Positions 32,597 through 42,506 of a stretch of 46,976 bases of DNA are shown piece by piece. Origin of the DNA: Angelobacter sp036502105 (GTDB lineage: Bacteria > Acidobacteriota > Terriglobia > Terriglobales > Acidobacteriaceae); assembly GCA_036502105.1 (NCBI GenBank), contig DASXZE010000251.1, positions 1 through 46,976 on the forward strand, written 5' to 3'. Under the pieces are notes generated by a model that did no database searches, had not been told where the DNA came from, and saw only the letters and a list, made by a program, of their open reading frames with translations. Positions within the stretch are counted from its first letter, which is position 1, and every line of letters starts with the position of its first letter. Both the position numbers and the translations under genes were made by a program.

Positions 32597-32932
32597 TTAT
32601 TCCGGCTGTTCAAAATCCGCATCACTAAAAATGTACGGGGCTGAACGAATGAGCCTAAAACGCACTCGATCAGCACAGGTATCGCAGGGCGGAAATAGGT
32701 CGGACTTAATCATGACAACCTCGTGCGGATCACGATGGGCATTTTCATGAATGGTCTCGTAAATGCCACTTTCCGGTATTACATCCCCGGCCTTGAACCT
32801 CGCCCTTTCCGAAAGCGGGCCAACATGGTGCATGGAAGAACGGCTGGGACGTTTTCTGGAAACAGATGTGGGCGATGACTGTCTTTTCCTAGTGGTTGGT
32901 AAGAACGACAGGTGTTGGATACGGCCTTGCAT
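32597..32932 (-). CDS. Small Cys/His protein, possible zinc-binding, paralogue 1
   Basis: The ATG at 32932 was chosen because GGAGGA lies ~9 bases upstream. The ~111-residue product has a basic N-terminal half and a conserved C-terminal half: FKAGDVIPESGIYETIH, HRDPHEVVMIKSD, then LFPPCDTCADRVRFRLIRSA. The paired CxxC and nearby His residues could bind zinc. The neighbouring gene encodes the same motif set. I recall this GD-P-SGIY-H-HEV-FP-C-C pattern from uncharacterised bacterial proteins; no function is established. Confidence 0.6.
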   Translation of the reverse strand: MQGRIQHLSFLPTTRKRQSSPTSVSRKRPSRSSMHHVGPLSERARFKAGDVIPESGIYETIHENAHRDPHEVVMIKSDLFPPCDTCADRVRFRLIRSAPYIFSDADFEQPE

Positions 32933-32973
32933 GGCTAACGTTCCTCCGATAATCCAAAGCAATGAATGAATCT

Positions 32974-33180
32974 TTATGCACTACTTGCCGAACTGCTGCC
33001 GAGTCTATTCTCGACTACAAGCTCGAATCGAACTGCCTCGCCACACTTGGCGCACATTGGGAATATGTCATCCTTCCGAAGAACGACTTCATGGACTGGG
33101 CGATGGGCATCGTGAATCGCCGAGTACACGCCCGTCTCCGGCACTGACTCCCCTGGCCGGTAGAATTCCTGTGCGCTCAT
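32974..33180 (-). CDS. Small Cys/His protein, possible zinc-binding, paralogue 2
   Basis: The product is 68 residues from the ATG at 33180; a longer frame reaches 33273. It shows FYRPGESVPETGVYSAIHD, HRPVHEVVLRKDD and FPMCAKCGEAVRFELV, matching paralogue 1 motif by motif. It lies 41 bases upstream of paralogue 1 on the same strand, so the two form a likely operon born from tandem duplication. The start choice is uncertain because the ribosome binding site is weak. Confidence 0.6.
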   Translation of the reverse strand: MSAQEFYRPGESVPETGVYSAIHDAHRPVHEVVLRKDDIFPMCAKCGEAVRFELVVENRLGSSSASSA

Positions 33181-33380
33181 GATTAAGAACCTAGGATTAT
33201 ACGTCAGCTCTGATGAATCGGCTCCTCGTTGCAGTGCCCGTATTGTGATTCGGTCTATCGCTTCTGGGGGCAAGACTAAAATTACAACAAATTAGCAAAT
33301 AGCAGACACCCTGCTTTTAAAATAGCAGCATCTCAGCTTGCAGTTCCTACTTTTCTGTTCCCCAGAAAAAGAGTAACCAC

Positions 33381-35957
33381 ATGCTCAGAGCCACCACCCG
33401 TCTCTTATTCTTGATTTGTGCCATTCTCACCTGCACCATTGCCGCAAACGCAGCCTCACAACCCGAACCCGCACCGCCAAAACCTTACTTTGAACAAAAC
33501 CTGGGCCAGACAAGTAACACGGTAAAGTTCTTGCAGCGCGGTCCTGATTACACACTGTTCCTCACGTCCAGCAGTACCGTCCTAAAGATGCAACGCAAGA
33601 CATCGAACCGTGCCGATTCTGATGCGATCAAAGAGGGAGTCGTTCGCATGACATGGGAAAACGCGAATCCCGAAAGCATCGACGGCGAAGAACTTCAGAT
33701 AGGCCAGGTGAACTATCTTAACCGTGATGAGAAGTCGCTCAATGTTACCGGTATTCCGACTTTTGGAAAGGTCATATACAAGAACCTCTACCCTGGGATT
33801 GATCTCATCCACTATTCGGCAAAAGGCGAACTGGAACACGACTTAAGGGTCGCGCCAGGAGCTGATCCTTCAGCGATTACCCTTCATTTTGAAGGAACGG
33901 ACTCTCTTACACTGACCGATGATGGCGCTCTTACCGCAAAGATAGGACAGTTCAGAATTCATCAACTGGCTCCAGTTGCCTATCAGATGATCAACGGCAA
34001 ACGGCAATCTATACCTGTTCACTACGCGCTCCTGGACAATTCCCGCATCGGCTTTAAGGTCAACGAGTATGACCACCATTCTGCACTCATCATCGACCCC
34101 GTTCTACGGTATTCCACGTTGGTCGGAGGGACAAGCGCTGTCGATTTTGATGGAAACGCAGCAGCAGCAACAACATCAGTTGCGGGCATGACGGTCGATG
34201 CGCAAGGCAACGTATATATTGCAGGCACGACCTCAGCGACAGACTATCCCACGACGGTTGGTGCTTTCAGCCGCAATGCCGGAGCAGATTGCGAACGCGG
34301 AGCTTCAGCTTGTGCCAGTTCTTCAGGCTTTGTGACCAAATTGAATTCGACCGGTTCAGGGTTGGTCTATTCAACCTATATCAACACTGCATCGAACGGT
34401 GTAGGTATCAATGCGTTGGCGATTGATACATCCGGCAACGCTTATATCACTTCAACTGACGGATGCTCAGATTGCCAGGAAGTGCCAATCGTTCTGGAAA
34501 AACTGAACGCTGCTGGCTCGGCGCTTGTGTATGAATTCTTCTTTGGCGGCAGCTGCGGTTTTGGCTTTTCCAGCGGAGATACTCTCGCAGTGAACACCGC
34601 AGGCGAGGCGTACATTTCTGGACACACGACTGATACCTGCTTGCCAATGACGCCGGGCGCATTCCAACAGACAACTCCTAACGATGGAGGCGATAGCGGA
34701 TATATTGTGCGGGTGAACGCCGCAGGAACGGAAGCCTTGAATGCGACCTATTTCGGATCAAGCACATTACCAGCGAACGGAGGGCAGGAAGAAAGAATTA
34801 CAGAGCTGAAACTTGATTCGGCCGGCAATGTTTATGTGACTGGCGTTACAAACTCTCCTTCCACATTTCCTCATTCCGCCACCTTCGGCACAGGCGTGAA
34901 TGATGGCTCCGGCAACATAGCCGGTTTTGTTTCCAAACTGGACCCGACTCTTGCCACCCTGAAACTCTCGACCATACTTGGTGGCGCGCAGCCCAGCGGA
35001 TTGGCGCTCGATTCCAGCAATGAGCCCTACGTAACCGGCGCCACCCGCAGTCCTGGATTTCCAACTACCGCAACAGCCTTTCAACGTACTTTCAACTCGA
35101 CCACATGCACTCAAGAAGGAGCAACATTTGCCTGCTTCCACGGATTCATCACCAAACTAAACGCTGCGGGATCAGCATTGGTCTTTTCCAGTTTCTTGCA
35201 GGGTTCGGCCAATGAGTCTGGACGATCCATCGGCGTGGATTCCAGCGGTAATGCTTATGTTACCGGCAACACCAATTCCGCTAATTTTCCCGTGACCAAC
35301 AGCGCATTTCAAAAAACTTTTCCAGGAGGAACGTGCTTCGGCACATCTTGCGATTCTGGATTTGTAAGCATGATGGTTGCGGACGGCACCTATCTTTTCT
35401 ATTCCACCTATCTTGGTGGACAGGGAGAAGATGGCCCGGTGAAGATATTCATTGATCCCGCCTGGAATGCATACGTGGCCGGTACAACAACCTCAACCAA
35501 CTTTCCTACGACGGCGGGCGCGTTTCAAAGGACGCTGAGCGGAATGTCAGATGCTTTTGTTTCCAAGGTCATCATTGAAGCCGACATGGGAATTACCAAT
35601 ACGGCTCCCACGACGATTCAGCACGGAACCAATCTTATTTATACAATCCATGCGACCAATCCTGGTCCCGATCCTGCCTTTCAGGTAAAGGTTGGCGACA
35701 CCCTTCCAACTGGAACCACTTTTGTAAGCGCAACAAGTAATGTTGGAACCTGCACCAAGCCTGCTGTGGGAGCGGCTGGAACTGTCAACTGTTCTGTGGG
35801 AACATTGAACCCTCCGAATCAGATGACCGTGACAATCACCGTACATGTCAGTGCAGCTGCTGGCGCTGTTCTGAAAGACAGCGCTACGGTCAGCTCAATT
35901 ACACAGGACTTGAACTCAGGAAATAACTCTTCCAGCGTTTCAACGAACGTACTTTAA
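33381..35957 (+). CDS. Secreted SBBP-repeat protein with C-terminal DUF11 domain
   Basis: The 858-residue protein has a signal peptide (LLFLICAILTCTIAANAAS). An N-terminal DUF7948-like domain (PYFEQNLGQTSNTVKFLQRG to ALIIDPVLRYSTLVGG) comes next. Then come about seven SBBP beta-propeller repeats of the type VDSSGNAYVTGNTNSANFP. A DUF11 (CARDB-like) domain follows from ~730 (DMGITNTAPTTIQHGTNLIY). Such proteins are abundant in Acidobacteriota and are thought to be cell-surface or secreted; the ligand is unknown. The gene is complete and followed by a strong terminator. Confidence 0.88.
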   Translation: MLRATTRLLFLICAILTCTIAANAASQPEPAPPKPYFEQNLGQTSNTVKFLQRGPDYTLFLTSSSTVLKMQRKTSNRADSDAIKEGVVRMTWENANPESIDGEELQIGQVNYLNRDEKSLNVTGIPTFGKVIYKNLYPGIDLIHYSAKGELEHDLRVAPGADPSAITLHFEGTDSLTLTDDGALTAKIGQFRIHQLAPVAYQMINGKRQSIPVHYALLDNSRIGFKVNEYDHHSALIIDPVLRYSTLVGGTSAVDFDGNAAAATTSVAGMTVDAQGNVYIAGTTSATDYPTTVGAFSRNAGADCERGASACASSSGFVTKLNSTGSGLVYSTYINTASNGVGINALAIDTSGNAYITSTDGCSDCQEVPIVLEKLNAAGSALVYEFFFGGSCGFGFSSGDTLAVNTAGEAYISGHTTDTCLPMTPGAFQQTTPNDGGDSGYIVRVNAAGTEALNATYFGSSTLPANGGQEERITELKLDSAGNVYVTGVTNSPSTFPHSATFGTGVNDGSGNIAGFVSKLDPTLATLKLSTILGGAQPSGLALDSSNEPYVTGATRSPGFPTTATAFQRTFNSTTCTQEGATFACFHGFITKLNAAGSALVFSSFLQGSANESGRSIGVDSSGNAYVTGNTNSANFPVTNSAFQKTFPGGTCFGTSCDSGFVSMMVADGTYLFYSTYLGGQGEDGPVKIFIDPAWNAYVAGTTTSTNFPTTAGAFQRTLSGMSDAFVSKVIIEADMGITNTAPTTIQHGTNLIYTIHATNPGPDPAFQVKVGDTLPTGTTFVSATSNVGTCTKPAVGAAGTVNCSVGTLNPPNQMTVTITVHVSAAAGAVLKDSATVSSITQDLNSGNNSSSVSTNVL

Positions 35958-35970
35958 ACCGTTTTAGAAT

Positions 35971-36017
35971 CCGTTTGGTGAAGGTCCACCAGCCTCACCA
36001 AACGGCGCTTCTTTTTA
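35971..36017 (+). terminator. Rho-independent terminator of the SBBP gene
   Basis: CCGTTTGGTGA pairs with TCACCAAACGG around a ~15-base loop, followed by CGCTTCTTTTT. It starts 13 bases after the stop codon. Confidence 0.85.
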
Positions 36018-36054
36018 GGTGAAACCCTGGAATGAATAAGTATGGAGGTGTAAT

Positions 36055-36381
36055 TCAAATTGTCCGTTTGACCCGGAAGCGTCCCTTCCCGATTGGTACA
36101 ACTTGGAATTTGGGCGGTAGGCGATTCGGCCACGGAGCATGATGTTCATGGTATAACCACTGCCGAATCTCTTTGCTGCGTAATTCACAGCAGCTTTCCC
36201 AAAATGCTCGGTTGGCGATGTTCGCTTCCACTGTCATGCAGCCATTGCCGTGGGGAAGGTCAAGGATCACAGTTTGCCAGTCCCGGCTGAAGTGTCTGTC
36301 CCGGTCTTCTCGTGAAAGCTCGAATCCATATCCTGTTCCGGTGTGGCTATGTTTGCCGTTCTTCCATGCTGTCCAAATCAC
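36055..36381 (-). CDS. Conserved hypothetical protein (108 aa)
   Basis: The GTG at 36381 follows AGGGGAT. The product reads GTGYGFELSREDRDRHFSRD, then WQTVILDLP, a Cys-containing middle, and HHAPWPNRLPPKFQVVPIG. This resembles a widespread small uncharacterised family (GYGFKI..DRD.YF...W..V.L.LP...APWP...PPKF). No function is known. It is convergent with the SBBP gene. Confidence 0.65.
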   Translation of the reverse strand: MIWTAWKNGKHSHTGTGYGFELSREDRDRHFSRDWQTVILDLPHGNGCMTVEANIANRAFWESCCELRSKEIRQWLYHEHHAPWPNRLPPKFQVVPIGKGRFRVKRTI

Positions 36382-36720
36382 ACTGATCCCCTGGTTCGGC
36401 CTGAATTGTGATCCTTACTAAATGCAGCCCTCCGGAAGAGCGGCTCAGAAAGGTTCGTCTTACATAAGGGGGTAGAGCGGTAGTCTATCAGAAGTCGGTC
36501 TAAATCCACCATAAATTGCCTGGAAGTTTATGTCCAATTCATGGTGACTGGAATTGGAGATTTTCCCGGTCATCAAATGGCTTGATTTCCTGATATTTCT
36601 GATCTCCAATCATTTGGATCTCTTATTCCGAGTCGCGACCTTCAACGCCATAGCTTAGCGCAATCAGGAAACGGATCACGGTGAGATTATGCCCGGACCT
36701 GAGAAGCAGCTCGATCCGCT
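36382..36720. other. Intergenic region, nothing recognised
   Basis: There is no ORF with signals. A short stretch near 36470-36515 superficially recalls tRNA arms but does not fold as one. Confidence 0.4.
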
Positions 36721-37776
36721 CTATTCCGGTGTGAGCAGAAAAACCCGAGTAGGGCCGGCATGGACGTGACTGTCAGCGGTCACTTCCTGATGGCGGCTAA
36801 CCTTGGGACTTTTCAAACCAAATGCTACGATCTGCCCTTTCTCATTGATCGAGAATGCTCCGATAAGCACAACATCCTCGGGAAGATCAGTGACCACTTC
36901 GTTTAAATCAATCAACCCGCGTTCATCAGTCCATAGAAAAGCATGGGTGCCAAGAGCGGCTGCAATTTCGCCAACTACCTGGCCGGTGTTGTTAATATCG
37001 AAAGCTTTGCTGTATCCGCTTTGTAAATTCTCGTTTAAGGGTTTCATTCCCAGCGAACTGGTCCAGATGAAAGCGCGTACACCACTATTGCCCTGAGAAG
37101 CGCCGACAACAGTTCCGCGATCATTAATATGATCCGCATGGCTACTGTTATCTCCGGGCAAAACGCCCAAGTCCTGCATAATGCCGTCTTTCCACAGAAA
37201 CGCACGTGGACCTGAACTCGTGTCAGATACCCCGACGACCACTCCCAGATTGTTGATTCCGTGCGCTTCGCTGGTGGCACCGCCGAGCGTTCCTATATCC
37301 CGAATTTTGGAATCAGTCCAAAGAACGGCATGTGCACCAGAAGCGCCTGCGATTTGTCCCTGATTGTTGATAGAAAATGCTGAACTCGAATTGGCGCCCG
37401 ACAATGTTCCAAGGTCACGTAGACCTTTGCTCTGCGTCCACGTTATGGCATGCATACTGGTTGAAGTGTTAGATATTCCCACCACCACGCCGGAGTCGTT
37501 GATCGCAAACGCAGCGCTATAGTCGCCCCCGGGAAGGGTGCCCAGGTCACGTATGCCATTTTTGGCCTCCCAGAAAAATGCGCGTGTTTCTGCTCCGTGA
37601 GGATGGCCCGAGCCACCGACTACCTCTCCAGACCCGTTGACTCCGTGTACTCGTGCGCTGCCTGCATGTAGAGTCCCGAGATCAACCGCCTTATAAGTTT
37701 GCGCTTGAGCCGGATTCGCAAAAAAACAGATGATCCCAGCGATTGCAAGCACATTTAACCTCGAGCCATGCGTCAT
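36721..37776 (-). CDS. Secreted HAF-repeat protein
   Basis: The ATG at 37776 is set by AGGAGATCAA directly upstream. The 351-residue product has a signal peptide (LNVLAIAGIICFFANPAQA). About seven HAF-type repeats follow, of the form AFAINDSGVVVGISNTST, each paired with LRDLGTLxGA. HAF repeats probably form an extracellular beta-propeller; the function is unknown. Its ribosome binding site overlaps the stop of the upstream copper-oxidase-like gene, indicating one operon. Confidence 0.85.
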   Translation of the reverse strand: MTHGSRLNVLAIAGIICFFANPAQAQTYKAVDLGTLHAGSARVHGVNGSGEVVGGSGHPHGAETRAFFWEAKNGIRDLGTLPGGDYSAAFAINDSGVVVGISNTSTSMHAITWTQSKGLRDLGTLSGANSSSAFSINNQGQIAGASGAHAVLWTDSKIRDIGTLGGATSEAHGINNLGVVVGVSDTSSGPRAFLWKDGIMQDLGVLPGDNSSHADHINDRGTVVGASQGNSGVRAFIWTSSLGMKPLNENLQSGYSKAFDINNTGQVVGEIAAALGTHAFLWTDERGLIDLNEVVTDLPEDVVLIGAFSINEKGQIVAFGLKSPKVSRHQEVTADSHVHAGPTRVFLLTPE

Positions 37777-37784
37777 TTGATCTC

Positions 37785-40443
37785 CTAGAAACCGGTAAAC
37801 GTCAGCGAGGTAGTTATTCCGCTGTTGACAGTTACTGTCTTGGTTTGCGTTGTGTGGCCCGTCTTGGTCACCGTGACCGTGTAGGTCCCAACTGGTATCC
37901 AAGTAGTGGTGAATAAACCGGTTGAAGCGCTGGAACCCGGGACCGCGGTTGCGACGCTACCGCCCTTGATCGCCAACGTGGCCCCGCTAACCACGCTTCC
38001 ATTTGCAGCTACAACCTTGACCGTTATTTTTCCGGAAGTGGCAACTGGCAGGTTAAGAGTGCTGGTTCCTCCGGCGACCACATTTACCGCAATCGTGCGG
38101 GGTAAATAGCCGGTCTTGCTGGCCGTGATGTTCTGACTTTCAATTGCAACCTTCGTCAGCGTATAAACGCCACTGGCATTGCTGGTGGTGGATCCTCCGC
38201 TCCAGGTAACTGTAGCTCCGGCGATGATTGCGCCATTTGAGACATTCGTTATTTTTCCGGTCACAGTTGCCGCAGTTGCAGCCGGAGCGGCGACGACTGG
38301 AGTGAGGCTGAAATTTGCCGTTGTAACAACTCCACCGCTGACAGAAAGGTTTTGTGTCACACTCTGAAACCCATTGGCTGAGGCCACCAACTGTACCGGC
38401 CCCACGGGAATATTCGTGATTGAATAGTTGCCGGAGGCATCGCTGGTTGTGGTAGCACCACTAAAACCGACGCTTGCTCCCACGATGGTTACGCCGGAAG
38501 AACTCTTTACTGTTCCATTGATAGCTCCACTACTTGAAATAAGTGTGATTGCCGGAGCGGCTGTGATTGCCGATGCCACAACGCTCACGCTTGCCAATCC
38601 TGTCTGGAAACCGGAGAGAGAAGCCGTTATAGTGGTCGGTCCCGCAGGCAGATTGTTCAACGCATACGTGCCATCCGCAGCGCTAACGATACTCTGCCCA
38701 GCAGCCCTGAGGGAGACTCCGGGAAGAGGATTGCCGCTGGTATTAATAACTGTACCGGTTACATTACCAGGATTCACAGGCTGAATTTGCAGCGTGACTG
38801 CCTGAGTAGGTTGTCCAGAACTTACCGTTACAGGTTCTGAGGCATTAGTATATCCAGTAAGCGCTGCTGTCAAAGTTATTTGTCCGGCCGGCACCTGCAA
38901 CGTGTAACCACCATCAGCCCCGGTAACGGCTCCATCTCCTCCGGCAGAAACCGACACACCTGAAATCGGAGAATTGAAAGTGTTAGTAACGTTACCGGTC
39001 ACGGTGCCACGTACGACGGCAGTCGTAGAAATCAGGACGATGCTGCCGACAGATGGCACTCCCGCGCCATTCAGAATGAACAGCATGTAATACCCTGGCG
39101 GAGCCAGATTGGCATTTGCTGGCATCGTGATATTCAGGCCCGTGCTCGTTTGCGTGAAGCTCAGAGACAAAAAGCCCTGGCTCATGCTGTTGGTATGCGT
39201 CGTTGATACCTCACGAAGCAAAGTCACCTTAGTGATGGAACTTGCATCGGGCGTGCTGATAAATACACTTTGGGCATAGCTGGCGCTGTTCGGCGCAGAA
39301 GCAATGGTCGGACGTGACCCGGCAAGCAGATACGGCGGTGAATAAAGCTGTGCGTTTGGTCCGCCAACATTGCCGCCCGCCGAAAGGACTCTCCCATCTG
39401 GCAGGAGTAGAGCTATTGAGTGATAGCCGCGATACGTTGCAATACTGGCCATCACCGTAAATTGTCCGGTTGCGGGGTCCCACATCTCAGTAGGTAGAAC
39501 CGGCGATGTGGAAGTATCAAAGCCTGCTGCGCTGCTTCCCGCCGATAATAAACACTTTTCCATCCGGAAGAATCACAGCATTGTGTTGCCTCCGTGGAAA
39601 ATGCATGCCGCCGCTGAGATTCCAGGCTGGTGTGGCCACATTCAAATCAATTACTTCGGCGGTGGCTGTCGGCGGGTCGGCACCGCCTACGTTGAGAACC
39701 TTACCTGCGCCATACATCACCGAAGGCCCGTAATCACGGGTTCCGGTAAAGTTCTGCAGCGCTACATTGCTCCATGTGCCGGTACCGGAGGTGTCTAGAT
39801 ATCTAGTCTGGCGGCTTGGATTAGAGTTGAATATTTTTCCATTCGGCGCAACCAGCATGTTTGGATAAAGTGGCTGGGCTAGCTGGGCGGTCGTGAGACT
39901 GCGCCATGTATTGGTCGCAAATTGATAGACCTGAGGAAGCGTATCAACATTCGTATTTGAGTTAATGTCCCCGGAGACCACCAGTACATCGCCGTTTGGC
40001 AAGGTCGTGTCGGTGGGATACCATCGGCCAGCATTCATGTCCGGTACCGAAGTGAAAGCATTCGTCGCCGGATCATAAATAATGGAGTGGGCATATCCCA
40101 CGTAGTCAGCAACGTATCCACCGGAAATAAAAACCCGACCGTCGGCCAGAGTGGTGTGACCCGCACAAAACAGAGCAAACGATGAGGCGTCTGTAGCTGT
40201 AAAAGTATTGCTGACGGGGTCCCAGATATTCGGCTGAAGGGATTCCGCATAGTAAGAAACAAAGAAGACGCGGCCATCCGGCAATAATGTGGCATGAACC
40301 GCACGAGTCGGCCAGGCTGCAACCGCCGACCACTGGCCTTGCGTAGCAGATTGGGCGTGGCTGTCTACGGCTACCGCGAAAATAAATAGAAGCAGGACGA
40401 AGGCACACGTCACCTTCAAAGCGAAGGAACATGAATAGCGCAC
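37785..40443 (-). pseudogene. Galactose/glyoxal oxidase-like kelch protein with CarboxypepD-reg repeats, frameshifted
   Basis: The first frame (40443-39517) gives a signal peptide and kelch blades with LFCAGHTTLADGRVFISGG and AGRWYPTDTTLPNGDVLVV. These place the Cys and Tyr that cross-link in copper radical oxidases. It stops after KVFIIGGKQRSRL. The second frame (from ~39540) continues SSAAGFDTSTSP, then RGYHSIALLLPDGR (Tyr-His ligand pair). The DUF1929 domain with TTHTNSMSQ (last His ligand) comes next, then five or so carboxypeptidase-regulatory-like repeats (e.g. VTGTVINTSGNPLPGV). One extra G in GGCGGGAAGC near 39538-39543 splits the gene. Without it an ~886-residue copper radical oxidase would result. 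Confidence 0.88.
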
Positions 40444-40698
40444 AGTGAGTGATGAGATTCAGCGCTAATAAGCCGGGTTGTGCTTTGGTTAGTGAATTTC
40501 AATAATGAAGCAGAATGACAAGGGGTTCGAAACTTATCGCCAGAACGGTGAAGCCACCAATCCAGAGCAGGTATAGAAATACGAGCGATATCAAAATGGA
40601 AGTCCCGTACTCGGCGAACTCCTGAGCGTTGCTTAGAATCTCATAGTAGCGGCACCACAGTGTTGCTCAAAGTTACCAAACCAGCCGCGGAGGCAAGA

Positions 40699-41487
40699 AT
40701 GGCCCACATCTACAGCTCTGAAGATGATGATCGTCTGAGGGCTCCGCAGAATATTGACTCGAACAATCCAGAGATCCCGGAGAGCAGCTCGCGCCCGCAA
40801 TTCACGGAGCAACAATCTGCACAACCTTATATATGCCTGATGACTCGGCGGGAGTTTGTAATAACCGCTGGCATCGCTACGACAGGATGGGCTGTGGGTG
40901 TAAGGTTTTCCAGCGTGCAACCGGTTGAAGCCGCAACGGTAGTGGAAGCCCCGCCAGCTGTTGCTGCCGAAAATATGACAGCGGTCAATCTGACAATTAA
41001 CGGCGTGAAGCATCAACTCTCATTGGATCCCCGCGTGACGCTGCTGGATCTGCTGCGTGAAAATCTTGCCCTGACCGGAACCAAAAAAGGATGTGATCAT
41101 GGGCAATGTGGCGCCTGCACTGTACTTGCCAATGGACGCCGCATTAACAGCTGTTTATCGCTTGCAGTGGTCCATCAGGGTGAGGAAATCACGACCATTG
41201 AAGGGATCGCGCAAGGTGAACAGCTCCACCCGCTGCAAAATGCATTTCTAGAACATGATGGACTCCAATGCGGTTACTGTACGCCGGGCCAAATTTGTTC
41301 TGCCCTAGCTCTAATGAAGGAAGCAGACCGCGGCGATGCCAGCCTTCTTACCGCTGATCTGCCAAATATAACCAAAGTGGAATTGACCGCCGCGGAAATT
41401 CGGGAACGGATGAGCGGGAATATTTGCCGTTGCGGCGCTTATCCGGGAATCGTTAAGGCCATACAGACTGCTCAACATCACAGCTAA
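40699..41487 (+). CDS. paoA: Aldehyde oxidoreductase 2Fe-2S subunit (PaoA-like)
   Basis: The ATG at 40699 follows GGAGGCAAGA. The 262-residue product carries a twin-arginine signal after a long leader (LMTRREFVITAGIATTGWAV). The plant-type ferredoxin domain reads CDHGQCGACTVL...C, and the second 2Fe-2S domain CGYCTPGQ...CRCGAYPG. In E. coli PaoABC this subunit passes electrons from the molybdenum site to FAD, and its Tat signal exports the folded complex. The signal sits ~50 residues in, so a downstream start nearer the RR motif is possible, e.g. ATG at 40840. It is divergent from the copper-oxidase-like gene. Confidence 0.92.
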   Translation: MAHIYSSEDDDRLRAPQNIDSNNPEIPESSSRPQFTEQQSAQPYICLMTRREFVITAGIATTGWAVGVRFSSVQPVEAATVVEAPPAVAAENMTAVNLTINGVKHQLSLDPRVTLLDLLRENLALTGTKKGCDHGQCGACTVLANGRRINSCLSLAVVHQGEEITTIEGIAQGEQLHPLQNAFLEHDGLQCGYCTPGQICSALALMKEADRGDASLLTADLPNITKVELTAAEIRERMSGNICRCGAYPGIVKAIQTAQHHS

Positions 41488-41516
41488 ATCAGCGAGAACT
41501 TAGAAGAGAGATATCG

Positions 41517-42506
41517 ATGAATCCATTTGAATATCGCCGCGCTAAAGATCCGCAAGCTGCCATTGACGCCGCGGGGCCGGCAGCGCACGCAAAGTTTCTA
41601 GCCGGCGGCACAAATTTAGTCGACTTGATGAAGAATGGTGTGGAGCAACCCCAGCGGCTGGTGGACATCAACCGGCTTGAGTTGGCCGCGATTGAGCCGC
41701 TGCCGAACGGCGGCTTACGGCTGGGAGCATTGGCGCGCAACAGCGATACGGCGAATCATCCTGCGGTTCGCCAGCATTATCCTTTGCTTTCGCGGGCGAT
41801 TCTTTCCGGCGCGTCGCCCCAGCTCAGAAATCTGGCGACCAACGGCGGTAATCTGCTGCAGCGCACGCGCTGCTCTTATTTTATGGATACCCATTTCCCG
41901 GAGTGCAACAAGCGGATACCGGGCAGCGGCTGCGGTGCACTCCAGGGATTCAATCGCAATCACGCGATTCTAGGCGCGAGCAATCAGTGCATTGCTACTC
42001 ACCCTTCCGATATGTGCGTGGCGTTGGCTGCATTGGAGGCGGTGATACGAGTGCGCGGAGCTAAAGGTGAGCGCAATATTCCCATAGCTGAGTTTCACCG
42101 CTTGCCGGGCAGCACACCGCAGATTGAAACCAGTTTACAGCCCGAAGAGTTAATTCTCTCCATCGACCTACCGCCCTCGCCTTACGCGCAGCATTCACAC
42201 TATTTAAAGGTACGTGATCGGGCGAGCTATGAATTTGCCCTCGTCTCAGTGGCCGCGGCATTAGACATACAAAGCGGGACGGTCCGCAGTGCGCGTCTGG
42301 CGCTGGGTGGAGTAGCGCACAAGCCGTGGAGGGTTGAGCGCGCTGAAAAAGAACTGGCGGGGAAAAAACCTTCAGCCACAGCGTTTATGCAGGCTGCTAA
42401 AACAATGGTGGCGGATGCCAAGCCTCACCAAAACAATGCATTCAAAATAACGATGGCGGAACACGCTATCGTTGAGGCCTTGAGCCTCGCGGCAGGTGTG
42501 GCATGA
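41517..42506 (+). CDS. paoB: Aldehyde oxidoreductase FAD subunit (PaoB-like)
   Basis: The product is 329 residues. The FAD-binding motif KFLAGGTNLVDLMKNG and LRNLATNGGNLLQRTRC are typical of the molybdopterin dehydrogenase FAD domain. The extra cysteine loop, with RCSYFMDTHFPECNKRIPG and later GCGAL, matches the unusual 4Fe-4S cluster seen in E. coli PaoB. It starts 29 bases after paoA behind a GA-rich site and overlaps paoC by ATGA. Confidence 0.92.
   Translation: MNPFEYRRAKDPQAAIDAAGPAAHAKFLAGGTNLVDLMKNGVEQPQRLVDINRLELAAIEPLPNGGLRLGALARNSDTANHPAVRQHYPLLSRAILSGASPQLRNLATNGGNLLQRTRCSYFMDTHFPECNKRIPGSGCGALQGFNRNHAILGASNQCIATHPSDMCVALAALEAVIRVRGAKGERNIPIAEFHRLPGSTPQIETSLQPEELILSIDLPPSPYAQHSHYLKVRDRASYEFALVSVAAALDIQSGTVRSARLALGGVAHKPWRVERAEKELAGKKPSATAFMQAAKTMVADAKPHQNNAFKITMAEHAIVEALSLAAGVA

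Noticed and set aside
36468..36520. tRNA-like sequence (GTAGAGCGGTAG ... TCTAAATCC)
   Set aside because: Fragments resemble a D-arm and a T-loop, but no acceptor stem, anticodon stem or proper spacing can be formed.
37906..38784. Plus-strand ORFs opposite the carboxypeptidase-regulatory repeats
   Set aside because: They are antisense shadows caused by the biased composition of the repeats and have no start signals or homologues I recognise.
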